From CAWGCA01 sp963820955 (GTDB lineage Bacteria; Pseudomonadota; Gammaproteobacteria; Chromatiales; Chromatiaceae), in contig CAWGCA010000031.1 in NCBI GenBank assembly GCA_963820955.1, forward strand, positions 25,339-89,338: a stretch of DNA of 64,000 nt. The letters are read 5' to 3'. The translations under genes were made by a program, and so were the position numbers. Of this stretch, positions 33,669 to 43,592 are shown one piece after another. Positions within the stretch are counted from its first letter, which is position 1. Each line of letters opens with the position of its first letter. The notes below the pieces were generated by a model that ran no database searches, was not told the DNA's origin, and saw only the letters and a list, made by a program, of their open reading frames with translations.

Positions 33669-36263
33669 ATGAGAATGGACAAATTGACCAGTAAGTTTCA
33701 GATGGCCCTGGCCGATGCCCAGAGTCTGGCGGTGGGGCGGGATCATCAATTCATTGAGCCCGCACACCTGATGGCCGCGCTGCTGGATCAGGAGGGGGGC
33801 ACGGTGCGTCATCTGCTCGCCCAGGCCGATGTCAACGTCAATCAATTGCGCTCCGGACTGGGGGAGGCCCTGGATCGGCTACCCAGCGTGCAGGGTGCAT
33901 CGGGGGATTTGCACCTGTCCAACGACCTGGGGCGTCTGCTCAATCAGACCGACAAGCTGGCCCAGGAGCGCAAAGATCAGTATATCTCCAGCGAGCTGTT
34001 TGTCCTCGCCGCCGTCGGCGACAAGGGGGAACTCGGTGAGTTGATGCGCAGGGCCGGGGCAGCCAAGGGGCCGATCGAGCAGGCGATAGAGCATTTGCGC
34101 GGCGGTCAGCAGGTGGATGATCCCAATGCGGAAGATCAGCGTCAGGCCCTGGAGAAGTACACCATCGACCTCACCGAGCGGGCGGAACAGGGCAAGCTCG
34201 ATCCGGTGATCGGCCGGGACGATGAGATCCGCCGCACCATCCAGGTGTTGCAGCGCCGAACCAAAAACAATCCGGTACTCATTGGCGAACCGGGGGTAGG
34301 CAAGACGGCCATCGTCGAGGGACTGGCCCAGCGCATCATCAACGGTGAGGTCCCCGAAGGGTTGAAGACCAAGCGTCTGCTTTCCCTGGATATGGGCGCC
34401 CTCATTGCCGGGGCCAAGTTCCGCGGCGAGTTCGAGGAGCGGCTGAAGGCGGTACTCAACGATCTGGCCAAGCAGGAGGGGCAGATCATTCTGTTTATCG
34501 ATGAGTTGCACACCATGGTGGGGGCGGGCAAGGCGGAAGGGTCGATGGATGCCGGTAACATGCTGAAACCGGCCCTGGCGCGGGGCGAACTGCACTGCGT
34601 TGGCGCCACCACCCTGGACGAATACCGGCAGTATCTGGAAAAGGATGCCGCCCTGGAGCGTCGCTTCCAGAAGATTCTGGTGGCTGAGCCCACGGTGGAG
34701 GACACTATTGCGATTCTGCGTGGTCTGAAGGAGCGCTACGAGGTTCACCATGGGGTGGATATCACGGATCCCGCGATCGTCGCGGCCGCCACCCTTTCCC
34801 ACCGCTATATCACTGACCGGCAGCTGCCGGACAAGGCCATCGACCTGATCGACGAGGCGGGCTCCCAGATCCGGATGGAGATTGACTCCATGCCGGAGGG
34901 GATGGACCGGCTGGAACGCCGCCTGATCCAGCTAAAGATCGAGCGGGAGGCGTTGAAAAAGGAGTCGGACGAGGCCTCGAAGAAGCGGTTGGCCGATCTG
35001 GAGGCGCAGATCCTGAAACTGGAGCGCGAGTTCTCCGACATGGAGGAGATCTGGAAGTCGGAGAAGGCGGCCCTGCAGGGGACCACCAGCGTCAAGGAGG
35101 CGTTGGAGCGGGCCCGTTTGGAGATGGAGACGGCCCGTCGGGCCGGTGATCTGCAGCGCATGTCCGAATTGCAGTACGGGCGCATTCCGGAGCTTGAGAA
35201 ACAGCTCGAGATGGCGGCCCAGGCGGAAACTCAGGAGATGACGCTGCTGCGTAACAAGGTGTCGGAGGAGGAGATCGCGGACGTGGTCTCCAAGTGGACG
35301 GGAATACCGGTTTCCAAGATGCTGGAGGGGGAAAAAGAGAAACTGCTGCGGATGGAAGATGAGCTGGCCCAGCGGGTGGTGGGGCAGGATGAAGCGGTAC
35401 GTGCGGTCTCCAATGCGATCCGGCGCTCGCGGGCGGGACTGGCCGATCCCAATCGGCCTAACGGTTCCTTCCTGTTCCTCGGGCCCACCGGCGTAGGCAA
35501 GACCGAGTTGTGTAAGACCCTGGCCCAGTTCCTGTTCGATACCGAGGAGGCGATGATTCGGGTCGACATGTCCGAGTTCATGGAAAAGCACTCGGTAGCG
35601 AGGCTGATCGGGGCCCCGCCGGGCTATGTGGGCTACGAGGAGGGTGGTCACCTGACCGAATCGGTGCGTCGCCGCCCCTACAGCGTGATCCTGATGGATG
35701 AGGTGGAGAAGGCCCATCCGGATGTATTCAACGTCCTGCTCCAGGTGCTGGATGACGGCCGTCTCACCGATGGTCAGGGTCGCACTGTGGATTTTCGCAA
35801 TACCGTGATCGTGATGACCTCGAACCTGGGGTCACAGCTGATTCAGGAGATGGTCCACAGCGACTATGAGGACATGAAGGCCGCGGTGATGGAGGTGGTC
35901 GGTCAGCACTTTCGGCCCGAGTTCATCAACCGGGTGGATGAGACGGTGGTCTTCCATTCCCTGGGACGGGAGCAGATCCGAAAAATCACCGAGATCCAGA
36001 TCGGTTACCTGCGCCGGCGCCTGGTTGAACGGGAGATGGACCTGCAGGTCAGTGAAGCGGCCCTGGATCGGCTGGGTGAGGCCGGCTTCGATCCGGTCTA
36101 CGGAGCACGCCCGCTGAAACGGGCCATCCAGCAGCAGTTGGAGAATCCCCTGGCCCAGGAGATTCTTGCCGGACGTTTCGGCGGCGGCGATGTGATCGAG
36201 GTGGATGTCTCGGCTGACGGTCTTAGCTTCCAGAAACGACTCTCCGGTGTCTCCGCGGCGTGA
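33669..36263 (+). CDS. clpB: ATP-dependent disaggregase ClpB
   Basis: An 864-residue Hsp100 chaperone that works with DnaK to extract aggregated proteins. Domains in order: Clp N-domain (1-145), first AAA with Walker A GEPGVGKTAIVEG and DELHTMVGAGKAEGSMDAGN, the middle coiled-coil (about 400-520, rich in ERDALKKE-like heptads), second AAA with GPTGVGKTELCKT, and ClpB C-domain. Start is ATG 33669, with an in-frame ATG two codons later. It is driven by a sigma-32-type promoter and ended by a T-tailed hairpin. Confidence 0.96.
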   Translation: MRMDKLTSKFQMALADAQSLAVGRDHQFIEPAHLMAALLDQEGGTVRHLLAQADVNVNQLRSGLGEALDRLPSVQGASGDLHLSNDLGRLLNQTDKLAQERKDQYISSELFVLAAVGDKGELGELMRRAGAAKGPIEQAIEHLRGGQQVDDPNAEDQRQALEKYTIDLTERAEQGKLDPVIGRDDEIRRTIQVLQRRTKNNPVLIGEPGVGKTAIVEGLAQRIINGEVPEGLKTKRLLSLDMGALIAGAKFRGEFEERLKAVLNDLAKQEGQIILFIDELHTMVGAGKAEGSMDAGNMLKPALARGELHCVGATTLDEYRQYLEKDAALERRFQKILVAEPTVEDTIAILRGLKERYEVHHGVDITDPAIVAAATLSHRYITDRQLPDKAIDLIDEAGSQIRMEIDSMPEGMDRLERRLIQLKIEREALKKESDEASKKRLADLEAQILKLEREFSDMEEIWKSEKAALQGTTSVKEALERARLEMETARRAGDLQRMSELQYGRIPELEKQLEMAAQAETQEMTLLRNKVSEEEIADVVSKWTGIPVSKMLEGEKEKLLRMEDELAQRVVGQDEAVRAVSNAIRRSRAGLADPNRPNGSFLFLGPTGVGKTELCKTLAQFLFDTEEAMIRVDMSEFMEKHSVARLIGAPPGYVGYEEGGHLTESVRRRPYSVILMDEVEKAHPDVFNVLLQVLDDGRLTDGQGRTVDFRNTVIVMTSNLGSQLIQEMVHSDYEDMKAAVMEVVGQHFRPEFINRVDETVVFHSLGREQIRKITEIQIGYLRRRLVEREMDLQVSEAALDRLGEAGFDPVYGARPLKRAIQQQLENPLAQEILAGRFGGGDVIEVDVSADGLSFQKRLSGVSAA

Positions 36264-36350
36264 CGACGATGGCAGGAAACCGGTTCTGAGGCCCGGTTGA
36301 GGGCCAGGGTGGGAAAGGATTTCCCCCGTCTGCCGCTAATCTGAAGTGTA

Positions 36351-36378
36351 TGCCCGGATAATTTTCCGGGCAGGTTTT
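36351..36378 (+). terminator. Rho-independent terminator of clpB
   Basis: TGCCCGGA and TCCGGGCA form a perfect 8-bp stem with a TAATTT loop, followed by GGTTTTTC. It lies 88 bases after the clpB stop and just before the kinase gene. Confidence 0.88.
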
Positions 36379-36406
36379 TCATTCAGGTCAGGGCAGGCGC
36401 GGGCGA

Positions 36407-38767
36407 ATGCAGTCGATAGGGCGTTTCAAGGTCAGCAAAAGGCTTGGCGCAGGGAGCCGGGGAAGCGTCTGGCTTGGCGTGGATCCGGAGCTTGAACGCC
36501 CGGTGGCGATCAAGCTGCTGGAGCAACCTTGGACCACAGGGGCCGCGCAACAGCGTTTTCTGGCGGCGGCGCGGGCCGTCGGTCAGATCCAGCACCCAGG
36601 TATTGTGTCGATATTCGATGCCGGGCAGCAGGCCGGCCGTCCCTATCTGGTGTTCGAATATGTACAGGGCGAGACGCTGTCGGAGTGGCTGAGCAGGCCG
36701 AAGATCGATCTGCAACAGGGCCTGGATCTGTTCACTACCATGCTCTCCGCGATCGAGGAAGCACATCAGAGGGGGGTGGTGCACGGAGATCTCAAACCCG
36801 CCCATATCAGGGTTACCTCCGAAGGTGTGCCCAAAATTCTCGATTTTGTTTCCGCGCTGGCATTCTCTAACGCCCCCGAGGCGATCCCCGACAGCAGTCT
36901 CGGCTACCTGGCGCCGGAGGGAGTTGCGGCCGGAGAAGGTGCAACCCAGGCCGATGTCTACTCTCTGGGAGCCATCCTGTTCGAGGTGCTGACCGGCGGC
37001 CGGCCGCTGTTGGCGGAGAGCGATCGCCAGAAGTTGATGCCGGGAGTCGACCAGCGGAACCTGGTTCGGCCTTCCCGCATCAATCCGGAAGTGGGCCAAC
37101 GGCTCGATGCCATCGTGCTCAAGGCGTTGGAAAGTGAGCCCCAGGCGCGCTTCCGGGATGCAGGCGAACTGCGGACGGCACTGCTTGAATGCCGGGAGTC
37201 GAGTGATGGACAGAGCGGAGGGTCGAGGGGAACAGTAGAGTTTCTGCTGCGACGGATGCAGCATCAGAGCGACTTTCCGGTCCTGTCCGAATCCATCCGT
37301 ACCCTCAACCGCCTTGCCCTGTCTGAACGGGAGGACATTAGCCGGCTGGCCAGCGTCACTATCCGGGACTTTGCCCTTACCAACAAGATTCTTAAGGTGG
37401 TGAATTCCGCCTACTACAGTCGATTTGCCGGCAAGATAGGGACGGTGAGTCGGGCTATCGTGATACTCGGGGTAAAGACCATCCGTTCTGTCGCCGCATC
37501 GCTGATTTTTTTCGAGCATCTACACAACAAGACCCAGGCGAGCAAACTGAAGAACGAGATTGCGGCGGCCATATTCAGCGCAACGCTGGCCCGGCAGGTG
37601 GCGGAAGCGGAGGGTACGGATCTGATCGAAGAGACCTTTCTGGCCGCTATGCTGCACAATCTCGGGCGTATCCTGATCACCTTCTATCTACCCGAAGAGA
37701 GTGGGGAGATCGAGCGTCTCACCGGCCAGGAGGGCCTGACTCAGGTGCAGGCGGAGAAGAAGGTGCTCGGTCTCTCGTTCGAAGAGGTGGGGATCGCGGT
37801 CGCCAGTCAGTGGAACTTTCCCGAGGATATCAGACGTGGCATGATTCGGGTGGATCCTGCGGCCCCTGGAAATCTGAAAAACAGGGAACGGAAGATGCGC
37901 CTGATCGCGGGTTTCGCCAATGATGCGGCACAGGTAGTTGGTAATACGGAACCCGGCGAGGAACAGCCGGTGAAGGCACTGCTTGGGCGCTATCAGTCGA
38001 GCCTGGCGATCGACGATCAGCAGTTCGATCAGTTGCTGGAGAGCACCAGTCGCGAGTTCCGGGAGTTCAGCAGCAGCTTTTCCGGAGAGGGGGGTGGCAC
38101 CGAATTTCTGCAGCGACTTGCTGCAAGAGGGTCCAGTAAGCCCCCAGCGAAGAGTGATGTTTCCGAGGCCGTCATTCTGAACCTGCAGGAAGGGGTGGAA
38201 ACAGAACTGGCGCCAGCCGACATCAAGCGAGGAGTCCCCTCCCCGGACGCCGAGGCAATCCTGACCAAGGGGTTGCAGGAGGTGACCGCCATGCTGCTGG
38301 AGGAGAAGATCGATCTGAACCAGCTGTTCAACGTGGTGTTGGAGACCGTCTACCGGGCGATGGCCTTTCAGCGGGTGTTGCTCTGTCTTCAGGACGCCAG
38401 CAAAAGGGAGTTCAGCGCCCGGCTCGGTTTCGGTTCCGATATAGACGAGTTTATGGCGGGCTTCCGCTTCTCCAACCAATTCAGTGCCGATGTCTTCCAC
38501 GCCGCCCTGAAAAACGGGGTCGATCTCTATATAGCAGATACTCGTGAGCCAAAGATACTCGGGAATATACCGCAGTGGTACACGGCGATATCCAAGGCCG
38601 GATCCTTTCTGCTGTTCCCGCTGGTGGTCGATCGCCGGCCGCTTGGGATGATCTATTCGGACCATCCCAGTTCCCGGGGGATGGAGTTGAGCGGCGGTCA
38701 GCTTGATCTACTCAAGGCCCTTCGCAATCAGCTCGTACTGGCGGTAAAGTCATCACGAAGCGGGTGA
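36407..38767 (+). CDS. Ser/Thr kinase-like domain fused to HDOD and GAF domains
   Basis: A 786-residue cytoplasmic signalling protein with no membrane segment. Residues 1-265 are a protein kinase fold: glycine loop GAGSRGSVWLG, Lys36 in VAIKLL, catalytic loop HGDLKPAH (Asp128, Lys130) and LGYLAPEG. The metal-binding Asn of the loop is His133 and the DFG motif reads DFV (146-148), so activity is doubtful. Residues about 275-480 are an HDOD domain (FALTNKILKVVNSAYYS), which is catalytically inactive in other proteins and usually signals motility or adhesion. Residues about 610-785 form a GAF domain. It is probably a sensor-output integrator. It may be regulated by the transcript after the clpB terminator; no partner is visible. 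Confidence 0.88.
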   Translation: MQSIGRFKVSKRLGAGSRGSVWLGVDPELERPVAIKLLEQPWTTGAAQQRFLAAARAVGQIQHPGIVSIFDAGQQAGRPYLVFEYVQGETLSEWLSRPKIDLQQGLDLFTTMLSAIEEAHQRGVVHGDLKPAHIRVTSEGVPKILDFVSALAFSNAPEAIPDSSLGYLAPEGVAAGEGATQADVYSLGAILFEVLTGGRPLLAESDRQKLMPGVDQRNLVRPSRINPEVGQRLDAIVLKALESEPQARFRDAGELRTALLECRESSDGQSGGSRGTVEFLLRRMQHQSDFPVLSESIRTLNRLALSEREDISRLASVTIRDFALTNKILKVVNSAYYSRFAGKIGTVSRAIVILGVKTIRSVAASLIFFEHLHNKTQASKLKNEIAAAIFSATLARQVAEAEGTDLIEETFLAAMLHNLGRILITFYLPEESGEIERLTGQEGLTQVQAEKKVLGLSFEEVGIAVASQWNFPEDIRRGMIRVDPAAPGNLKNRERKMRLIAGFANDAAQVVGNTEPGEEQPVKALLGRYQSSLAIDDQQFDQLLESTSREFREFSSSFSGEGGGTEFLQRLAARGSSKPPAKSDVSEAVILNLQEGVETELAPADIKRGVPSPDAEAILTKGLQEVTAMLLEEKIDLNQLFNVVLETVYRAMAFQRVLLCLQDASKREFSARLGFGSDIDEFMAGFRFSNQFSADVFHAALKNGVDLYIADTREPKILGNIPQWYTAISKAGSFLLFPLVVDRRPLGMIYSDHPSSRGMELSGGQLDLLKALRNQLVLAVKSSRSG

Positions 38768-38782
38768 TCGTGGATGGCCGCG

Positions 38783-38986
38783 TCACTGGGACGGCGCAGT
38801 TTCCGGGGCGACACTGACTGCACCCTCTTTTTCTAGGCGCTCCGCCTTGCCTTTTTCCACCATCTCTATGTATTGCTTGGGGGTCGCGGTGATGGCCCGG
38901 TCGGGTTTTTTTTCCGCCGCGTAATAGGCGTAGATGACGACGCCTACCAGTGCGATGAATACAGGGAAGAAGGGTTTAATTTTCAT
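38783..38986 (-). CDS. Small single-pass membrane protein, unknown function
   Basis: 67 residues: a basic start, one hydrophobic segment (FFPVFIALVGVVIYAYYAA) and a charged tail with Pro-rich ends (APETAPSQ). Looks like an inner-membrane anchor with a short exposed tail. It is convergent with the kinase gene. No family recognised; size and composition suggest a genuine small gene rather than noise. Confidence 0.6.
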   Translation of the reverse strand: MKIKPFFPVFIALVGVVIYAYYAAEKKPDRAITATPKQYIEMVEKGKAERLEKEGAVSVAPETAPSQ

Positions 38987-39034
38987 CTGTTCGAGCGATT
39001 TTTCGTGTTGGGTAAATACACCGGGCGGTTCTCT

Positions 39035-39772
39035 CTATTCACCACTCGGTTGATTCCGAAGGCTGATCACCGGCCACCCCCGCTCCGCCGCATGGGCGGT
39101 CAGTTTCCGGTCGGGGTCGACGGCCACCGGGCGGTCCACGCGCTCCAACAGCGGAATGTCGTTGTGGGAGTCGCTGTAGAAACTGCTGCCCCTCAGGTCC
39201 TGGTCATGTGCCTGCAGCCAGAGTGTGAGCCGCTCCACCTTGCCTTCCTGAAAGCAAGGTATGCCGGCAACCTCTCCAGTATAGCGTCCGCCTTTGCTTT
39301 CCGGTTCGGTGGCGATCAGGTGGCTGATTCCGAGCCGTTCCGCGATAGGCGCGGTAACAAAGGCATTGGTAGCGGTGATGATCAGCGGGGTGTCACCGGC
39401 CTGGCGGTGCCGGTCGATCAGCTGCTCTGCCAGGGGCAGTATGATTGGCTCGATCTTTTTGGCTAAGAAGCGCTGCCGCCAGTGCTGGAGATCCGCCCGG
39501 GAGTTCTGTTTCAAAGGACGCAAGGAGAAACGAAGGAACTCCATGATATCCAGGGTTCCCTCTTTGTAGGCGTCGTAAAAACGCTCATTCTCCCGTTCGT
39601 AGTAATCCCGGTCTACCACTCCCGTCTCGGCGAGAAAGACACCCCATAGATAGTCTGAGTCCCCTGCCAGCAGGGTGTTGTCCAGATCGAAGATAGCCAA
39701 GCAATACGATGCTGAGTCAAGGTACACGCTGATAACAAAACGTATTGCTTTTCTTTTGAAGAAGAAGAACAT
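39035..39772 (-). CDS. HAD superfamily hydrolase, subfamily IB (SerB-like)
   Basis: A HAD-IB phosphatase with motif I IFDLDNTLLAGDSDYLWG, motif II PLIITATNAFVTAP and motif III/IV near GSSFYSDSHNDIPLLE. Relatives are annotated as phosphoserine phosphatase-like or histidinol-phosphatase-like; the substrate is unknown. The open frame begins at 39772, but the family starts close to AIFDLDNTLL, so a downstream start (GTG at 39727 or a TTG) is likely. This is the last clearly core-type gene before the AT-rich segment. Confidence 0.82.
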   Translation of the reverse strand: MFFFFKRKAIRFVISVYLDSASYCLAIFDLDNTLLAGDSDYLWGVFLAETGVVDRDYYERENERFYDAYKEGTLDIMEFLRFSLRPLKQNSRADLQHWRQRFLAKKIEPIILPLAEQLIDRHRQAGDTPLIITATNAFVTAPIAERLGISHLIATEPESKGGRYTGEVAGIPCFQEGKVERLTLWLQAHDQDLRGSSFYSDSHNDIPLLERVDRPVAVDPDRKLTAHAAERGWPVISLRNQPSGE

Positions 39773-39916
39773 ACAAGCGACTTATATCATCATTTCAAGG
39801 ATATGTCCAATATATCGCTATTCTTTAATATGTGGATGAGTTCCGATTTAGATGTAAAAAAATAAAGTGGTTCTTTTCCAAAAGAGTTGAAGGTAAGGAT
39901 TCAAGGATCCGAGGGG

Positions 39917-40884
39917 TCAAGGTTTCACTATGAGATATGCAAGGTAGCCACCGTAGGTTGTCAGGAGTATCGCCCCGTCCATACGCGACACGGTGTAGGA
40001 TTTGCGTATCATGAAAAGCGGCATGGCGCTTACTGCCATCATGACCAGATAATCGATGAAGAGTCCGCTGGCCATAAAGCCACCCGGGATGGTGATCGGG
40101 TTAACCAGGGCAGCGGCGCCGAGAACGGCGAGAATATTGAACACATTGCTGCCCACGAGATTGCCGAGACTGATGTCCATCTCCTTTTTCATGGCAGCAA
40201 TGACCGAAGTGGCCAACTCCGGAAGGGAGGTCCCAAAAGCGATAATGGTCAAACCGATGAATTTTTCGCTGACGCCGAACACGGACATTATGTTTACGGC
40301 CGAATTGATCAGCACCTCGGCGCCGATGACCACCCCGGCAATGCCGGTCAGGATAAGCGCAACCTGCCTGAACCGGTTGTCTGCGGGCCGGATTTCAGTC
40401 ACGTCGCACGGCATGACGACCGTCTTGTCACAGGATGTACGGGTGGCACCCCGGTAGTTGTAATAAATGTACACAAGAATTCCGGCCACCAGCGAAACCC
40501 CTTCCAGACGGCCGATAACGGAGTTTCCAGAGACACCAGAAGATAAAGGGTGATACCCAGCATGATGGGGATATCTCTTTTAAAAACCGATGGATGGCAT
40601 TTTATGGGTTGAAGGAGTGCCGTCATTCCCAGAACCAGGGCAATATTGCAGATATTGCTGCCGATGACGTTTCCTACGGCAATCATGGATTTGCCTTTGA
40701 TGGATGATACAAGGCTGACTACCAGTTCCGGGGCAGATGTCCCAAAGGCGACCACGGTCAGACCGATCACGATGGGCTGCATACCCAGGCTGCCGGCAAG
40801 TCCCGAAGATCCCCTGACGAGCCACTCGGCGCCGTAATAGAGCATCAGCAGACCCACGATGAAAAGAACGATGTTAATGGTCAT
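39917..40884 (-). pseudogene. CaCA-family Na+/Ca2+ antiporter, frameshifted
   Basis: A YrbG-type exchanger with ten predicted helices and two alpha repeats: FGTSAPELVVSLVSSIKG near the N-terminus and FGTSLPELATSVIAAMKKE in the C-terminal half. The start is ATG 40884, with the MTINIVLFIVG opening. The two halves are in different frames: the N-terminal frame is lost near 40525 (LLVSLE...) and the protein continues in another frame as RLEGVSLVAGILVYIYY. Apart from this single indel it looks complete. It overlaps the following AIR-synthase frame by 11 bases, typical of a former operon. Confidence 0.85.
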
Positions 40885-42500
40885 GAAACAACCTCGCAAT
40901 TTCATTGACCTCAAAGGTCGGCCAGATCTGGGAGCCGGCATGGCTATGGGCGGCTATGCCTGCCTTCTGATCCAATACCTCTCCAATACAGGTGACTTTT
41001 ATATCCGCTCTCAGAAGTGCGTCCGTCATTTTTGCCAACTGCTCGGGGCGGCAGCAGATCAGCAGGGTTCCCGATCCAATCAGCCCGAGCGGGGATATGT
41101 CGAGCAATCGGCAGATGTTTTTTGTTTCCGGGAAGACGGGAATGGCATCCATGTCGACCCTGATGCCGTAGCCGCCGGCAGCGCTCAGTTCGAACAGCGC
41201 CGTGGCAAGACCGCCTTCGGTGACATCGTGCATGGCGCTGACCCCGCCGGTGTTCACGGCCAGTTTTGCCTCTTCCATGATGCTGATCTGATCGAGCAGT
41301 TTTCGGCTGTTTTGAATCTGTTCGTCGGATACGTTCAAGGCTTTCAGACGGCTCTCGAATTCCCGGGCGATGATGGCCGTGCCTTCCACGGCAACGGCTT
41401 TGGTCATCAGGACTTTGTCGCCCGGCCGCATGCTGCTTTTGTCGATCAGGTCTTTTCTGGCCACGGTACCCACCAGGGAACCGATTACCACCGGTCGGGT
41501 CACCGCATCGGTAATCTCCGTATGCCCGCCGCAGAGAGTGATGTCATACCTGGAGGAAATACGGTTCAACTCGTCCATGGTGAGCCAGATGGACGAACCG
41601 GTGGTGCCCGGCGGAAAGAGCAGCGTGGTCATGAACCAGCGCGGTGTCGCACCGGACGTGGCGATGTCATTGGCGTTGACCAGGACGGCATATTGGCCAA
41701 CCGCATCCGTGGCAAAGGTGATCGGATCTGATTTCAGAACCAGGACCTCGTCGTCGGAAATATCGGTTGCTGCCGTATCTTCACCCACGCCCGGGGCGAT
41801 GAGCAAAGCTAGGGTCTTTGATATAAAGGTGATCGAGGAAACGGTCCAGCAGCCCGTTGGGCAGTTTTCCCTGGGGCAGTGGCAGTCCAAGATGGATGAT
41901 CTCTTTAACTTCCCCAAGGTGGGCAATCACGAAATCACTGTCGATTTCCGCAGGATTGGCAGATGAATCGGTCTTGAGCAGAACGGTTACGGCACCAGCC
42001 CGCCTGCCGGCTTCCATGTCATAAACATAATCACCAATGACGATAACCTGATCCACGCTGACGCCGAGCTTCTCGGCAGCCATCAGGATACCTGCCGGTG
42101 AGGGCTTGGCTCTACGGCATCGTCTCTGGTAATGACCAGGTCAAAATCAGTGAGAGTTGTGTCTCGAAAGTTTTGTATTGAAATCTTTATGGAATTTAGA
42201 CTGTTCCTGGTAATCAGGCCAAGTAGATACACCCAGCGATTTAAGATAAGCCAGCAATGACTCCGCCCCGGCATTCGGCTTCGACTGCTCGGCCGCCCGG
42301 GTTTCAAAACGCTCCAACACAGCGTACGCGCTTTTTCTTTCATCCGGGTCTGGCAGGGTTGAAATGTATTCCAGAACAGGGGCACCAACAGGGCATCCCA
42401 CGGCATTTTTAATAGCGGAAAAATCAAGGGCACCGGGTTCGGTGAGGGTGCCGTCAAAGTCAAACAGGACGGTTTTGGTTAAGAATGGCTTTTTTATCAT
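40874..42500 (-). pseudogene. HAD hydrolase-AIR synthase (HypE/PurM-like) fusion, three frameshifts
   Basis: Reading from ATG 42500, the N-terminal part is a HAD-IA phosphatase (LFDFDGTLTEPGALDF, then VIVIGDYVYDMEAGRRAGA). The C-terminal part is an AIR synthase-related domain (GVGEDTAATDI..., ATPRWFMTTLLFPPG, MHDVTEGGLATALFE). The frame changes near 42225 (SLGVS to GVYLL), near 42108 (before KPSPAGILMAAEK) and near 41795 (HRPG to VGEDTAA). The original would have been about 540 residues. The HAD-AIR fusion is, to my knowledge, mainly a Desulfobacterota architecture. The C-terminal 40874-41926 frame could still produce a partial AIR domain. Confidence 0.83.
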
Positions 42501-42700
42501 CTTATATCATAGTCATCTTATATCAGTAGTCATAAATATTTATGTTCTGTTCAACCGCACGTCAAAGCATGAAAAAGAAGGTATTTAATATGCAATGCCA
42601 ACCTTCTACCATATGTGAAAAAAATTTATAAAATATAGGATGATCACCAAATTTTCACAAGAGAATTATTGAACCTTCCCGCTGCAAGCACTATTGCGGT

Positions 42701-42898
42701 TCAGTATTCTTTCTTATTCGGACAGGCTGAGCAGATGCGGAACAATTGGCAATTGGTTTTTTCGGAAAGCATAACGCGGGGAGCAGGGTTCAGCAGGGAC
42801 AGGCGCATGGGGATGCTGCTGCGGTGTGGACAGGCGTCCGTATTCCAGTGTCTGCATTTCAGAAATATCATTTCAACGGATCTTGAATCTTTTTCCAT
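42701..42898 (-). CDS. Small Cys-rich protein, unknown function
   Basis: 65 residues with cysteines in CRHWNTDACPH and ICSACPNK, suggesting metal binding. A Shine-Dalgarno AAAGGTG lies about ten bases before the ATG at 42898. This supports the minus strand over the longer plus-strand frame (42669-43061), which has no such signal and a Cys-poor, unstructured composition. It is divergent from the GAF-ANTAR gene and may share its control region. Confidence 0.55.
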   Translation of the reverse strand: MEKDSRSVEMIFLKCRHWNTDACPHRSSIPMRLSLLNPAPRVMLSEKTNCQLFRICSACPNKKEY

Positions 42899-43092
42899 GG
42901 TGTATTTTCACCTTTTATGCTCAATTGCGTTGGCACTTTTGGGAAGCTGTCAACGCCGTTTATTAAACCATAGTTTAAAAAAAATTATATACGAGTTCGC
43001 TATCGATAAAATACTGTTTAAAATTAAGTGTTATTGGGCTCAGAATCTAAAATCATGTTGATTTCAACGACCCTTACAGCTAAAAAGGACCC

Positions 43093-43505
43093 ATGGAGAC
43101 AAAAACCCAGGATACGTACGACAGCTATCTTAAAGCCTTGATGGACATCAGCAGGGCGATCACCTCGGATCTCTATCTGGAGGATATTCTCAAACTGATC
43201 GTCATGGTAACGGCCAAGGTGACCGGCGTGGACATTTGTTCACTCTGGCTTGTAGAGGGCGATGATGAAAGGTGCAGAATCAGGTAGCGGTTGCCATTAT
43301 GAACACGGAATTAATGGTCAAAACCCGCGTCATCCAAGAGGAGCTGGAGACCCGCAAACTGGTTGAACGGGCCAAGGAGGTTCTCGTGCGGCGCCGGAAA
43401 ATGACCGGGGCGCAGGCATACCGTTGGATGCAGAAACGGAGTATGGATTCGCGCAAGTCTATTTTGCACGTAGCCGAGGCTGTCCTGCTGTCCGATGAAA
43501 TATGA
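43093..43505 (+). pseudogene. GAF-ANTAR RNA-binding regulator with an internal deletion
   Basis: The 5' part (43093-43287) begins METKTQDTYDSYLKALMDIS and covers the N-terminal third of a GAF domain, ending at DERCRIR. The 3' part (43272-43505) opens with a GTG and encodes QNQVAVAIMNTELM, a coiled coil and a complete ANTAR domain (LVERAKEVLVRRRKMTGAQAYRWMQKRSMDSRKSI). The central GAF region, roughly 100 codons in relatives, is missing, and the frame changes at a CAGAATCAG junction. ANTAR proteins bind tandem hexaloop hairpins to prevent termination; such a leader lies just downstream. A 77-residue ANTAR-only product could still be translated. Confidence 0.85.
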
Positions 43506-43556
43506 CCCCCCCAGGCCGGAGTTTGTCAGTTCTGGTTGGATGGCTTTGGAAAAAGC

Positions 43557-43586
43557 TTGACAATAAAATTTTATTATAAATAATAT
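43557..43586 (+). promoter_or_regulatory. Sigma-70-type promoter of the ANTAR leader
   Basis: TTGACA at 43557-43562 and TAATAT at 43581-43586, 18 bases apart in AT-rich DNA, would start transcription near 43593, directly ahead of the tandem hairpin leader. No other -10 in the area gives a spacing near 17. Confidence 0.65.
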
Positions 43587-43592
43587 AGCCTT

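Noticed and set aside
36383..37519. Long minus-strand open frame opposite the kinase gene (378 codons)
   Set aside because: No motif, no start signal, and the plus strand carries clear kinase and HDOD motifs.
42669..43061. Plus-strand gene of 130 codons
   Set aside because: The minus-strand frame 42701-42898 has a good Shine-Dalgarno site and Cys motifs; the plus frame has neither a start signal nor recognisable features.
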